Assembly: GCA_015494725.1 (NCBI GenBank)
Contig: WGAR01000071.1
Span: forward strand, 1 to 10,911
Source: Thermodesulfobacteriaceae bacterium
Lineage (GTDB): Bacteria; Desulfobacterota; Thermodesulfobacteria; Thermodesulfobacteriales; Thermodesulfobacteriaceae
Length of the DNA: 10,911 nucleotides
Direction: 5' to 3'
The position numbers and the translations under genes were made by a program. Below are positions 1-6,270 of this stretch, piece after piece (position 1 is the stretch's first letter; each line of letters opens with the position of its first letter). Under the pieces are notes generated by a model that saw nothing but the letters and a program-made list of their open reading frames with translations, had not been told where the DNA came from and made no database searches.

Positions 1-36
1 CAGAACCAGCAGAAGAACAATTCCCGCCTTCCTCAT
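1..36 (-). CDS. Start of an exported protein (3' part outside window)
   Basis: Only 12 codons are visible: MRKAGIVLLLVL. Two positive residues followed by a hydrophobic run are the beginning of a signal peptide, and the near-perfect SD supports real translation. It begins 28 nt after the VPLPA-CTERM gene, probably in the same transcript. It could be another sorting-tail substrate or an envelope protein; its identity cannot be told from the visible part. Confidence 0.6.
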   Translation of the reverse strand, partial: MRKAGIVLLLVL

Positions 37-73
37 AACTCATCCTCCTTATAATAAGGTTAAGTTATGAGGA
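30..73 (-). repeat. Nested inverted repeat across a stop/start junction
   Basis: TCCTCATAACT (30-40) and AGTTATGAGGA (63-73) form a perfect 11-bp inverted repeat. Inside it, CCTTAT (47-52) and ATAAGG (54-59) form a second, 6-bp one. The structure covers the stop codon of the VPLPA-CTERM gene and the SD and ATG of the next gene. In the mRNA it could hide that start until ribosomes arrive from upstream. The minus strand has no U-run after it, so it is not a terminator for this operon. Confidence 0.55.
44..50 (-). promoter_or_regulatory. Ribosome binding site of the left-edge gene
   Basis: AAGGAGG, close to the anti-SD consensus, lies 7 nt before the ATG at 36. It selects that frame over an overlapping ATG at 41-43, which would give a hydrophilic N-terminus instead of a signal sequence. 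Confidence 0.65.
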
Positions 74-820
74 TTTTTTCCTCCTCAGGCCTATTCCCAG
101 GAGAAAAAGACCTCCTCCCAGAAACCCAACCGCCCCGGGAAGAGGCACCGGCGAGGAAGCGGATGTATCCAGGGTGGCCGTAAAATAACCCGTCTCACCA
201 TCCTCAAAATAAAGCGAAACCCACAACCAGCCGCTATCCGTCCATATTCCGACCCCGTCCGTATCCCCGCTTTTCCAGAATGCGGCTCCCGTGGAACTCC
301 AGTGTTCCGACCCCAAACTCTCGTCCCCGGGCGGCACGTCAGTGAGGCTAAGACTTACCCTCGCATCGGCGGAAGCCGAGGACGACCCCAGGGAAACCCG
401 TAGGGTATAGGGCACCCCGATGGCCACCAGCCCGGTTCCATTTACGGTAAAGGAGCCGAAACGCTCGGCATGAGCCCCGGACCACACGGAATAACCCACC
501 ACCTCCGGATCGCTATACACCTCCATAGCGGTGCTATTCAGGGAGGCGTAGGCCGAAGCCCCGCCCATGGAAGCGGAAACATTCAGAGCACCCCAGGAGG
601 AAAGAGACCCCTCATGATAATCCTCGTCGGCCCAGGCCTCCGCCTGCTCCTCCTGCTTGTTCCAGGTGATGGAAGGAGCCGACCCCCCGGACAAACTAAG
701 GGTTCGGATCGTCAACTGGCTCCAGTCCAGATAGGCCTGCCCCACCGCCAGAGGAGCCGCCCTTACCCCGGAAATCAAAAACCAGAACCCTATCACTAAC
801 AGCCACCAGCACCTGCGCAT
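65..820 (-). CDS. Secreted VPLPA/PEP-CTERM-type sorting-domain protein
   Basis: Exported protein of 251 residues, probably a substrate of the exosortase encoded at the other end of the window. A signal peptide (1-21, likely cut after GVRA) is followed by a Ser-, Gly- and Trp-rich body with predicted beta character. The tail has the three-part sorting signal: VPLPG (225-229), a hydrophobic segment AVGFLGGGLFLLGIGL (230-245) and RRKKSS. The motif has Gly in the place usually taken by Ala in VPLPA. The body matches no domain I recognise and the only cysteine is in the signal peptide. Thirteen tryptophans in 251 residues is high and hints at carbohydrate or surface contacts, which is inference. 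By analogy with other exosortase substrates it would be cut at the tail and released or attached at the surface with the exopolysaccharide. The start is fixed by a strong SD. The TAA stop is 28 nt from the next start. Confidence 0.88.
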   Translation of the reverse strand: MRRCWWLLVIGFWFLISGVRAAPLAVGQAYLDWSQLTIRTLSLSGGSAPSITWNKQEEQAEAWADEDYHEGSLSSWGALNVSASMGGASAYASLNSTAMEVYSDPEVVGYSVWSGAHAERFGSFTVNGTGLVAIGVPYTLRVSLGSSSASADARVSLSLTDVPPGDESLGSEHWSSTGAAFWKSGDTDGVGIWTDSGWLWVSLYFEDGETGYFTATLDTSASSPVPLPGAVGFLGGGLFLLGIGLRRKKSS

Positions 821-825
821 ACCGC

Positions 826-831
826 ACCTCC
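826..831 (-). promoter_or_regulatory. Strong ribosome binding site of the VPLPA-CTERM gene
   Basis: GGAGGT lies 5 nt before the ATG at 820. It is the strongest Shine-Dalgarno of the complete genes here. This fits an abundantly made secreted protein and fixes the start. Confidence 0.7.
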
Positions 832-874
832 ACCCGGGAATAAGACCCGGTTTAGAAACAACCTTATTTTGTTC

Positions 875-903
875 ACCCTACAATATTTCGGGGCTTTTGT
901 CAA
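875..903 (-). promoter_or_regulatory. Candidate sigma70-type promoter before the VPLPA-CTERM gene
   Basis: On the minus strand a perfect TTGACA (898-903) is followed after 17 nt by TAGGGT (875-880), which keeps the key A and final T of a -10 box. The rest of the 79-nt gap is more AT-rich than the neighbouring genes. The -35 overlaps the stop codon of the AAA ATPase gene. Transcription would start near 868, giving a leader of about 48 nt. The -10 match is weak (3 of 6). I see no sigma54 pattern here and no intrinsic terminator in the gap, so read-through from the operon is also possible. Confidence 0.35.
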
Positions 904-1922
904 GAAGATTTAATGTTGACGAATGACAGAAGATTTTTCAGGATTTCTCGCCATTCCTTCTCCAGAGAGCGACAGAACTCCAGGCGTTCGGAGAGTTCAC
1001 CCACCAGGGCCTCAAGCACCCTCACCCGCTGTTCGAGATCCCTCACCCGGGAAACCAGATCCCCGGCCTCCGGGGAAGAGATCTCCCCCGCGGTCTCGGC
1101 GGGTTCGAAGAAAAGTCCGCTTTGCCGCCTATCCTCCACCACGGTCTCGATGAGATCGGCCCCGATGCGAGGGATCCCGTCGGCAAACCCATAGACCAGG
1201 GCCGTATCGCAGATGAGGTTTATGAGCCGGGGAATCCCCCGGGAATACCGATAGACCGCCTCCAGGGCCTCCTCGGTGAAAAGATCCTCCCGTTTCGCCC
1301 CGGCCACCCGCAGGCGATGCCGCACGTAGGCCTTGGTCTCCTCCAGGTCCAGGGGTTCCAGATGACAGTAAACCGTAACCCGCTGGACCAGCTGCTTGAG
1401 GGAGGGGTGTTCGAGCTTGCGCCGCAATTCCGGCTGCCCCACCAGGATAATCTGCCACAGAGGTTCCTTCTGGGTCTCCAGATTGGAGATCAGACGGATC
1501 TCCTCCAGGGTGGAGAGGGAGAGATTCTGGGCCTCGTCCACGATCAGGATCACCCTGCGCCCGGCGGCATATTCCCGGAGAAGAAACTGGTTTAAGGCCT
1601 CAAAGATCCCCACCTTGTCCTGCGTCTCCACCGGGATCTCCAGCTCCCGGGCCACCAGCTTCAGAAACTGCGAAGGGGAAACCGTGGTGTTATATACATA
1701 GGCCACCCTCACCGCCCCCCGGATCCGGGCCAAAAGATAGTTGATGAGGGTGGTCTTTCCTGAGCCTATCTCTCCGGTGATCACCACAAATCCCTTGTTC
1801 TCGACCACGGCATAGCGCAGGTGGGTGTAAACGTTTTCGTGCTTCGGACTCATGAAAAGATAGGAGGGGTCCGGGGAGAGGGTGAAGGGTTTTTCGCGCA
1901 GGCCGTAAAAACGTTCGTACAT
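900..1922 (-). CDS. ExeA/GspA-like AAA ATPase, PEP-CTERM locus secretion ATPase subfamily
   Basis: AAA+ ATPase of 340 residues related to ExeA/GspA. The N-terminus MYERFYGLREKPFTLSPDP is the family hallmark. Walker A is GEIGSGKT (50-57), Walker B is VILIVDEAQ (124-132), a sensor-like ILVGQPELR follows (159-167), and GIPRLINLICDTAL (229-242) is the sensor-2 helix. After about residue 270 an acidic linker leads to a coiled coil (about 288-325). I see no membrane segment and no peptidoglycan-binding domain, so it is probably cytoplasmic. Proteins of this subfamily accompany exosortase exopolysaccharide loci. Their job is not established; assembly or powering of the export machinery is a guess from ExeA. 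The ATG at 1922 has only a weak site (ACGGAT), so translation is probably coupled to the kinase gene 6 nt upstream. Its TGA stop sits inside a TTGACA hexamer (898-903). Confidence 0.9.
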   Translation of the reverse strand: MYERFYGLREKPFTLSPDPSYLFMSPKHENVYTHLRYAVVENKGFVVITGEIGSGKTTLINYLLARIRGAVRVAYVYNTTVSPSQFLKLVARELEIPVETQDKVGIFEALNQFLLREYAAGRRVILIVDEAQNLSLSTLEEIRLISNLETQKEPLWQIILVGQPELRRKLEHPSLKQLVQRVTVYCHLEPLDLEETKAYVRHRLRVAGAKREDLFTEEALEAVYRYSRGIPRLINLICDTALVYGFADGIPRIGADLIETVVEDRRQSGLFFEPAETAGEISSPEAGDLVSRVRDLEQRVRVLEALVGELSERLEFCRSLEKEWREILKNLLSFVNIKSS

Positions 1923-1928
1923 AATCCG

Positions 1929-2705
1929 TTAAAACCGGAACTTGTTCATCACCACCCCCACCAGGGGCTTCTCCTGAAGCATCTCCAGGGCGGAGCGGAA
2001 CTGCTCCTCGGTGGTCCTTTCCGCCTCCACCACCAGAAGGACCCCGTCCACATAATCCGCCAGCACCAGGGGATCCGCGGTCTGTAACGAGGGAGCATCG
2101 AAGATGATGAGCCTTTCCGGATAGCGGGTCTTTATCTCCTCAAAGATACTTTCCGCATAGGGAGAACCCAGCACCTCGGCCGAACCGGTGAGGGACCTTC
2201 CCGCCGGCATGACCACGAAGCGGGGAAGGTTCGGATTGATGAGGACCTCCGGGATCTCGGCCTCCCGGAGGAGGACATGGGCCAGCCCCTTTTCCGCGGG
2301 AAGCCCCAGATAGGTGTGCACCGAGGGGTTCTTGAGGTTGGCGTCCACCAGAAGGACCGTGCGGTCGAATTCCCGGGCCATGCTGAGCCCCAGGTTGATG
2401 GCCGTAAGGGTCTTCCCCTCCCCGGGAAGCGCACTGGTTATCAGGAGGGCGTTCCCCCCCAGTTTTTCCATCCGATCCAGCACCCGGGTATGAAGGATCT
2501 TGAGCTGTTCGGTGAGAGCGTCCTCCTCGAAGAACCCGAAGACCTTGTTCCTCCTGAGCACCTCGGGGTCCACCGGCACCACCCGGGTCTGCACGTATTC
2601 GGGACGGACCTCCTTCCTCGCTCCCCCGCCCCGGCGGGTGAGCTCCACGATCTCCCTCCGGGCCTCCTCGGCCTTCTCCAGGGCCTTTTTGATCCTGCTC
2701 ATCAT
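1929..2705 (-). CDS. CpsD/CapB-like BY-kinase family ATPase of the exopolysaccharide locus
   Basis: Cytoplasmic ParA-fold ATPase of 258 residues, the expected partner of the chain-length protein just upstream. The N-terminal helix MSRIKKALEKAEEARR and the EQLKILHTRV segment (66-75) match the exosortase-linked tyrosine autokinase subfamily. Walker A is SALPGEGKT (91-99), Walker A' is VLLVDANLK (117-125) and Walker B is LIIFDAP (199-205). Two features are odd. The usual Walker A' pattern DxDxR reads D121-A-N123-L-K125. The protein also ends at MNKFRF with no tyrosine cluster; the last tyrosine is Tyr218. It may hydrolyse ATP and act as a switch with little or no autophosphorylation, or use another tyrosine. 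The start has tandem ATG codons (2705 and 2702) after a G-rich GGGGGTGG site. The TAA stop is 6 nt before the next gene. Confidence 0.88.
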   Translation of the reverse strand: MMSRIKKALEKAEEARREIVELTRRGGGARKEVRPEYVQTRVVPVDPEVLRRNKVFGFFEEDALTEQLKILHTRVLDRMEKLGGNALLITSALPGEGKTLTAINLGLSMAREFDRTVLLVDANLKNPSVHTYLGLPAEKGLAHVLLREAEIPEVLINPNLPRFVVMPAGRSLTGSAEVLGSPYAESIFEEIKTRYPERLIIFDAPSLQTADPLVLADYVDGVLLVVEAERTTEEQFRSALEMLQEKPLVGVVMNKFRF

Positions 2706-2715
2706 CCACCCCCGC

Positions 2716-4470
2716 TCAGAGTAATAAAAGACCGATCTTCTTCTCCACCTTGAGCCAGAATATATCCAGTGGCATCACCAGAAAATGAAACAGCACCACT
2801 CCCAGCACCAGCAGGAGCAGAAAGGCCACCAGGATCAGGAGGTTCCTGCGTCTTCGGGCCCTTCGCTCCTCCTCCCCCTCCACATAGGGCAGGGTGGCCA
2901 GCAGGGGAACCGGGGTCAATTTCTGGACCTCCTCCGGGGTCTTCAGGGAACGATCCAGGTATTCCATGATGGATACCGTCCCCACCCCGGCCCCCAGGGC
3001 CAGCACGAACCCTATGAGCACAATGGCCATACGTTTGGGTTTGTAGGGTTTCTCCGGCAGCTGAGCCGGATCGATGATGGTGAAACGTTCCCCCTTACGG
3101 GACTCCTCGAGCTTCTGCGCAATCCGGGCCTCCATGAGCTTGTCCATCAGCTCGTCGTATTTTCGGCGGGTGTTTTGATAATCGGTGAGGAGAAGATTGT
3201 AGTCCTTCTCCACCAGAGGAGTGTTCTCCAGGCGACGCTGATATTCCTCGATCTTCTTTTCGATCTGTTTCTTTTCCTCCTCCAGGCTCTTTATCTGGAC
3301 CTCGATGGAGGCGATCTGGGTCATAAGGTTGATATAGGCCGGATTGTCCGGACGATTGAGCGCCACCTGCGCCGCCTTGGTCTGCGTATTGTTGGAATCG
3401 GCCAGCTCCTGCGAGAGCAGCCTGATCTTCTTCTCCAGGCTGATTACATCCGGATGTTTGGGCCCCAGGCGCTGCCGCAACTCTGCCAGCTGGGCCTGAA
3501 GATCGTTGAGCTGCTTGATCTTCTCCAGGGTATAGTCCGTGGTGCCCACCTGGGCCTCCAGGGCCTTGATCTCCCTCTCCAGTTTCTTGATGTCCGGATG
3601 ATTGGGGGAAAGGGTGGCCCGCAGACTGACCAGCTTGAGCCGGAGATACTTGAGTCTTTCCAGCGGGGTCATCACCGCCTTTCCCTCCTCGGTCTTGATG
3701 GGGGCCATGGGTTCCACCAGCGCCAGCTGCCCCTGCAAATAGACCTTCTGTTCCTTGAGGGAGCGGATCTGGGCCTCCAGATCCTCAAGCCGTCGTTCGA
3801 GCCGGTCGATGGTCTGGAGATTGATCGTGGTCATCTCCGGAAGTTCCCCCAGGTGTTCCTTCTTGAAGCGGCTGATCCGGGCCTCCAGCTCCTTCAGGTG
3901 TTTACGCACCTGCTCCAGCTGTTTTTCCAGAAAGGTCACCGTGCCCGAGGCCTGCTCCTCGCGGCTCTTGAGATTGTATTCCAGATAGAGCGAGGCCAGA
4001 GCATTGGTCACCTTCTGTACCTTGACCGGATCGCGCCCCTCATAGGAAAGGGTAAAGGCAATGGTGGCCGAAACCGGACGCCCTCCCCGGGTGTTCGAGA
4101 CCTCCGCATTTATGGGTTCGAGTTTGATATCCCCGCGCATCCGGTCGATGATCTCGTCCAGGGTGTACTTGTCGCGCATCTCCGGGTAGAGATCGAACTT
4201 CTCGATGAGTCTGGCCAGATTGGACCGACTCATGATCTCCTGGGTGATGGTCTGCAAACGCTCCTCCACATAACCGGTCACCGTGCTCTTCACGTAATCC
4301 GGAGGAATCTCCTGCTCCTCGATGAGAATGGTGGTGGTGGCCTTATAGATCGGAGGCAGAATAAAGGCGATCAGGGCTATGGTGATGAACACCGTAAAGA
4401 AGGGAATGAAAAAGGCCTTTTTGCGGCGGCGAAAGATGCGCACCAGATAACGAAGGTCCTGCTGTTCCAT
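2716..4470 (-). CDS. Polysaccharide chain-length determinant (Wzz/GumC-type, PEP-CTERM associated)
   Basis: Inner-membrane polysaccharide co-polymerase of 584 residues that sets polymer length and links synthesis to export. Membrane helix 1 (19-39) and the Wzz N-terminal domain (about 40-165) are followed by a long periplasmic coiled coil (about 170-460), then the proline-rich motif PAQLPEKPYKPKR (468-480), helix 2 (481-503) and a cytoplasmic stretch. A third hydrophobic helix (543-565) precedes MPLDIFWLKVEKK. The extra C-terminal helix fits my recollection of the exosortase-locus subfamily. There is no fused kinase; the separate ATPase gene follows 10 nt later. The start at 4470 is clear: GGGGAGG lies 4 nt upstream. 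The coiled coil holds two HPD modules (see finding). The family call is secure; polymer length and partners are not visible. Confidence 0.92.
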   Translation of the reverse strand: MEQQDLRYLVRIFRRRKKAFFIPFFTVFITIALIAFILPPIYKATTTILIEEQEIPPDYVKSTVTGYVEERLQTITQEIMSRSNLARLIEKFDLYPEMRDKYTLDEIIDRMRGDIKLEPINAEVSNTRGGRPVSATIAFTLSYEGRDPVKVQKVTNALASLYLEYNLKSREEQASGTVTFLEKQLEQVRKHLKELEARISRFKKEHLGELPEMTTINLQTIDRLERRLEDLEAQIRSLKEQKVYLQGQLALVEPMAPIKTEEGKAVMTPLERLKYLRLKLVSLRATLSPNHPDIKKLEREIKALEAQVGTTDYTLEKIKQLNDLQAQLAELRQRLGPKHPDVISLEKKIRLLSQELADSNNTQTKAAQVALNRPDNPAYINLMTQIASIEVQIKSLEEEKKQIEKKIEEYQRRLENTPLVEKDYNLLLTDYQNTRRKYDELMDKLMEARIAQKLEESRKGERFTIIDPAQLPEKPYKPKRMAIVLIGFVLALGAGVGTVSIMEYLDRSLKTPEEVQKLTPVPLLATLPYVEGEEERRARRRRNLLILVAFLLLLVLGVVLFHFLVMPLDIFWLKVEKKIGLLLL

Positions 4471-4488
4471 GGTTCCTCCCCGAATCTT

Positions 4489-5715
4489 TTATTGGAAGGT
4501 CGGAGGTCTTCCGAATCTAAGGATCAACCTCACCCAGACCTGCTGCCGATCGTACTCCCGGTCGGTCACCCGATTGCGGAAATCGGCGTACTTGTAGCCC
4601 AGCTCCAGGGACCAGCGCTCGGTAAGAAGATACCTCAGGCTGGGACTAAGGGAATAGTAGGTATTTTTTTCCTTATAGACCCCGCCGCTGGAGGAGGTCC
4701 GAGCATAAAAAAGGTAAAGGGAGAGGTCCCAGCGCGGGGTTAGATGATAAACCCAGGAGGCGGAAACCCGCCAGCGGTCCACCGATTGTCCGAAGGAACT
4801 GTAAACCAGGGTCTTGTTTACCCCCAGCCGATAACGGGAACGCTCCGCCGTCCTCTCCCAGGAAAGATCGAGGAGGGAACCCCAGTTGTGCTCGGTCTCC
4901 TTGCGGCGCACCGGGACCACGGCGATAAAAGGCCAGTAGGGCACGAAGACCAGACGCAGATAGGTGAGATAATATTCCGTGCGGGTATAACGCATCCCGG
5001 CCAAAAACCTGAGCGTAGAGGTGGGGGAGAGAAGCCTCTGCCATCCCAGGAGAAACCCGTAATTGTGCACCAGACTGTTCTCCGAATCTATCTTGGTGTA
5101 ATAGACCTGGGAGAGAAAGGTGTCCCGCTGATTTCTCAGATTCCTCTCCAGGGTGCCGGAGACGGTGTATTCGTCGTAATCCACATTGTACTTCCATTCG
5201 TACTCGGTACGGGAGGCGGAAAAATTCAGGCTGAGACGGGTCAATTCATTGAGGGCATAGGTCAGCCCCGGAGAGATCACGTAACGGTGACGATCCTGCC
5301 GAAACCGCACGATGCCGGTCTCCCTGAGCTCCGACTCCAGGGTGGTGTCCTTTATCGCTGAACCGTGCAGGGTAAAATCCAGCCTCCTCCCCCATTTGTA
5401 TCCGGAGTTCACATCGCAGCTGTAGTTTACGGTGTTGAGTTCCGTATGGTCCATATACTGGTAGGCCTCCATCCCTACCCGGGAGGTGAGCCCGAAGCGT
5501 TCGGTCTTATAGGTGGAAAAAAAGGAGGGAGAGGCCACCAGATAGAAATCCTCCTCGGGATAGTAGGTAAAGGCCACATTGTCGTCATAATACCCCTGAA
5601 ACTTAAGCCGGGAGGAAAAATAAAAATCCGCTCCCCACAGGGGGGAAAGAGCGCTCATGGCCCAGAACCCCACCACCAGACAGACGATGGCCCCCCTAGG
5701 GAACAACGACCACAT
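4489..5715 (-). CDS. Outer-membrane beta-barrel protein of the exopolysaccharide locus
   Basis: Predicted outer-membrane barrel of 408 residues. An N-terminal signal (about 1-29, cut near LWGA/DF) precedes a chain of alternating aromatic/polar strands such as FYFSSRLKFQGYYDDNVAF (31-49), LTRLSLNFSASRTEYEW, LRFLAGMRYTRTEYYL and WSLELGYKYADF. It ends in a strand, QQVWVRLILRFG, with a short PPTFQ tail. Strand density, absence of inner helices and Tyr/Arg richness support a barrel. Uncharacterised beta-barrels are regular members of PEP-CTERM exopolysaccharide loci, and this one follows that pattern. The ATG at 5715 lies inside the export gene (20-nt overlap) after a G-run (ACGGGGGG) that is only a fair SD. 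The stop is 18 nt before the chain-length gene. A role as the outer-membrane conduit for the polymer is an inference from its neighbour. The strand number cannot be fixed by eye. Confidence 0.82.
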   Translation of the reverse strand: MWSLFPRGAIVCLVVGFWAMSALSPLWGADFYFSSRLKFQGYYDDNVAFTYYPEEDFYLVASPSFFSTYKTERFGLTSRVGMEAYQYMDHTELNTVNYSCDVNSGYKWGRRLDFTLHGSAIKDTTLESELRETGIVRFRQDRHRYVISPGLTYALNELTRLSLNFSASRTEYEWKYNVDYDEYTVSGTLERNLRNQRDTFLSQVYYTKIDSENSLVHNYGFLLGWQRLLSPTSTLRFLAGMRYTRTEYYLTYLRLVFVPYWPFIAVVPVRRKETEHNWGSLLDLSWERTAERSRYRLGVNKTLVYSSFGQSVDRWRVSASWVYHLTPRWDLSLYLFYARTSSSGGVYKEKNTYYSLSPSLRYLLTERWSLELGYKYADFRNRVTDREYDRQQVWVRLILRFGRPPTFQ

Positions 5716-6256
5716 CCCCCCGTTTAAGGATGATGTTCTGCTCCAGGTGCTGGCCGTGGATCACCTGGTCGTAGTTAAAGGGGATCTTGATGATCCGATC
5801 CCCCTGGCGGCGGAGGATGAGGATCTTCTTGGAGGAGGCGAAAGGGGTAAGGCCTCCGGCCATGGCCAGAATCTGCATCACATCGGTATTGAGCTCGATG
5901 GGATATACTCCGGGGTGGTTCACCTTTCCGATGACATAGGCCTTGAGGCTGTTGACCTGCACCAGCATCACCGTAACCGTGGGATTCTGAATGTATTCGC
6001 TCAGACGTTTTTGAAGTACCCTTCTGAGATCGGCCACGGTAAGCCCGCTTACCTTTATGTCCCCGGCGAAGGGATAGGAGATGACCCCGTCCGGGGGGAT
6101 CACCACCTTCCGGTTCAGGCGCTCATCCTGCCACACCGTGATCTCCAGCACGTCTCCCGGACCGAGACGATAGAAGGGCACCTCCTGCGCCCGCACCCGG
6201 GAGACCAGCCCCAGCCAGAAAATCAACCCGCACAACAAGACCACCCGTGCCCGCAT
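5696..6256 (-). CDS. Short polysaccharide export (OPX, Wza-like) protein
   Basis: Periplasmic polysaccharide export protein of 186 residues. A signal peptide (1-23, likely cut after VRA) is followed by the Poly_export domain with YRLGPGDVLEITVW (29-42) and IPPDGVISYPFAGDI, then one SLBB domain starting near residue 105 (AYVIGKVNHPGVYPI). The chain ends at GDVVVVP, directly after the SLBB fold. It therefore lacks the extra SLBB domain and the C-terminal amphipathic helix that forms the outer-membrane pore in Wza. Cys9 is inside the signal and is not a lipobox. The length agrees with PEP-CTERM-associated export proteins. I start it at the ATG at 6256 (SD GGGAGGGAG, 5 nt away) and not at the TTG at 6274, which would add six residues (MREGAG) before the signal peptide. 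The beta-barrel gene downstream begins 20 nt inside it, which suggests the two are made together. Confidence 0.9.
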   Translation of the reverse strand: MRARVVLLCGLIFWLGLVSRVRAQEVPFYRLGPGDVLEITVWQDERLNRKVVIPPDGVISYPFAGDIKVSGLTVADLRRVLQKRLSEYIQNPTVTVMLVQVNSLKAYVIGKVNHPGVYPIELNTDVMQILAMAGGLTPFASSKKILILRRQGDRIIKIPFNYDQVIHGQHLEQNIILKRGDVVVVP

Positions 6257-6261
6257 CCCTG

Positions 6262-6270
6262 CTCCCTCCC
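6262..6270 (-). promoter_or_regulatory. Ribosome binding site deciding the export protein start
   Basis: GGGAGGGAG ends 5 nt before the ATG at 6256 and directly follows the TGA stop of the TPR lipoprotein gene. It supports ATG initiation over the upstream TTG at 6274, which would overlap that stop by 4 nt. Confidence 0.6.

Noticed and set aside
30..79. Intrinsic terminator for the operon at the left end
   Set aside because: The T-run follows the repeat only on the plus strand. On the coding strand the repeat runs straight into the next gene, and the stem is AT-rich.
834..850. Small hairpin CCGGG (834-838) / CCCGG (846-850) in the leader of the VPLPA-CTERM gene
   Set aside because: Only 5 bp with a 7-nt loop and no U-run. 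It could slightly affect the leader, but such CCCGGG words are frequent in this GC-rich DNA.
2785..4743. Long open frame of 652 codons on the plus strand
   Set aside because: It lies antisense to the chain-length gene, whose domains, SD and coiled coil are clear. Its product is His/Gln/Leu/Gly-rich with no known motif, as expected of a mirror of a Lys/Glu/Leu-rich coiled coil in GC-rich DNA.
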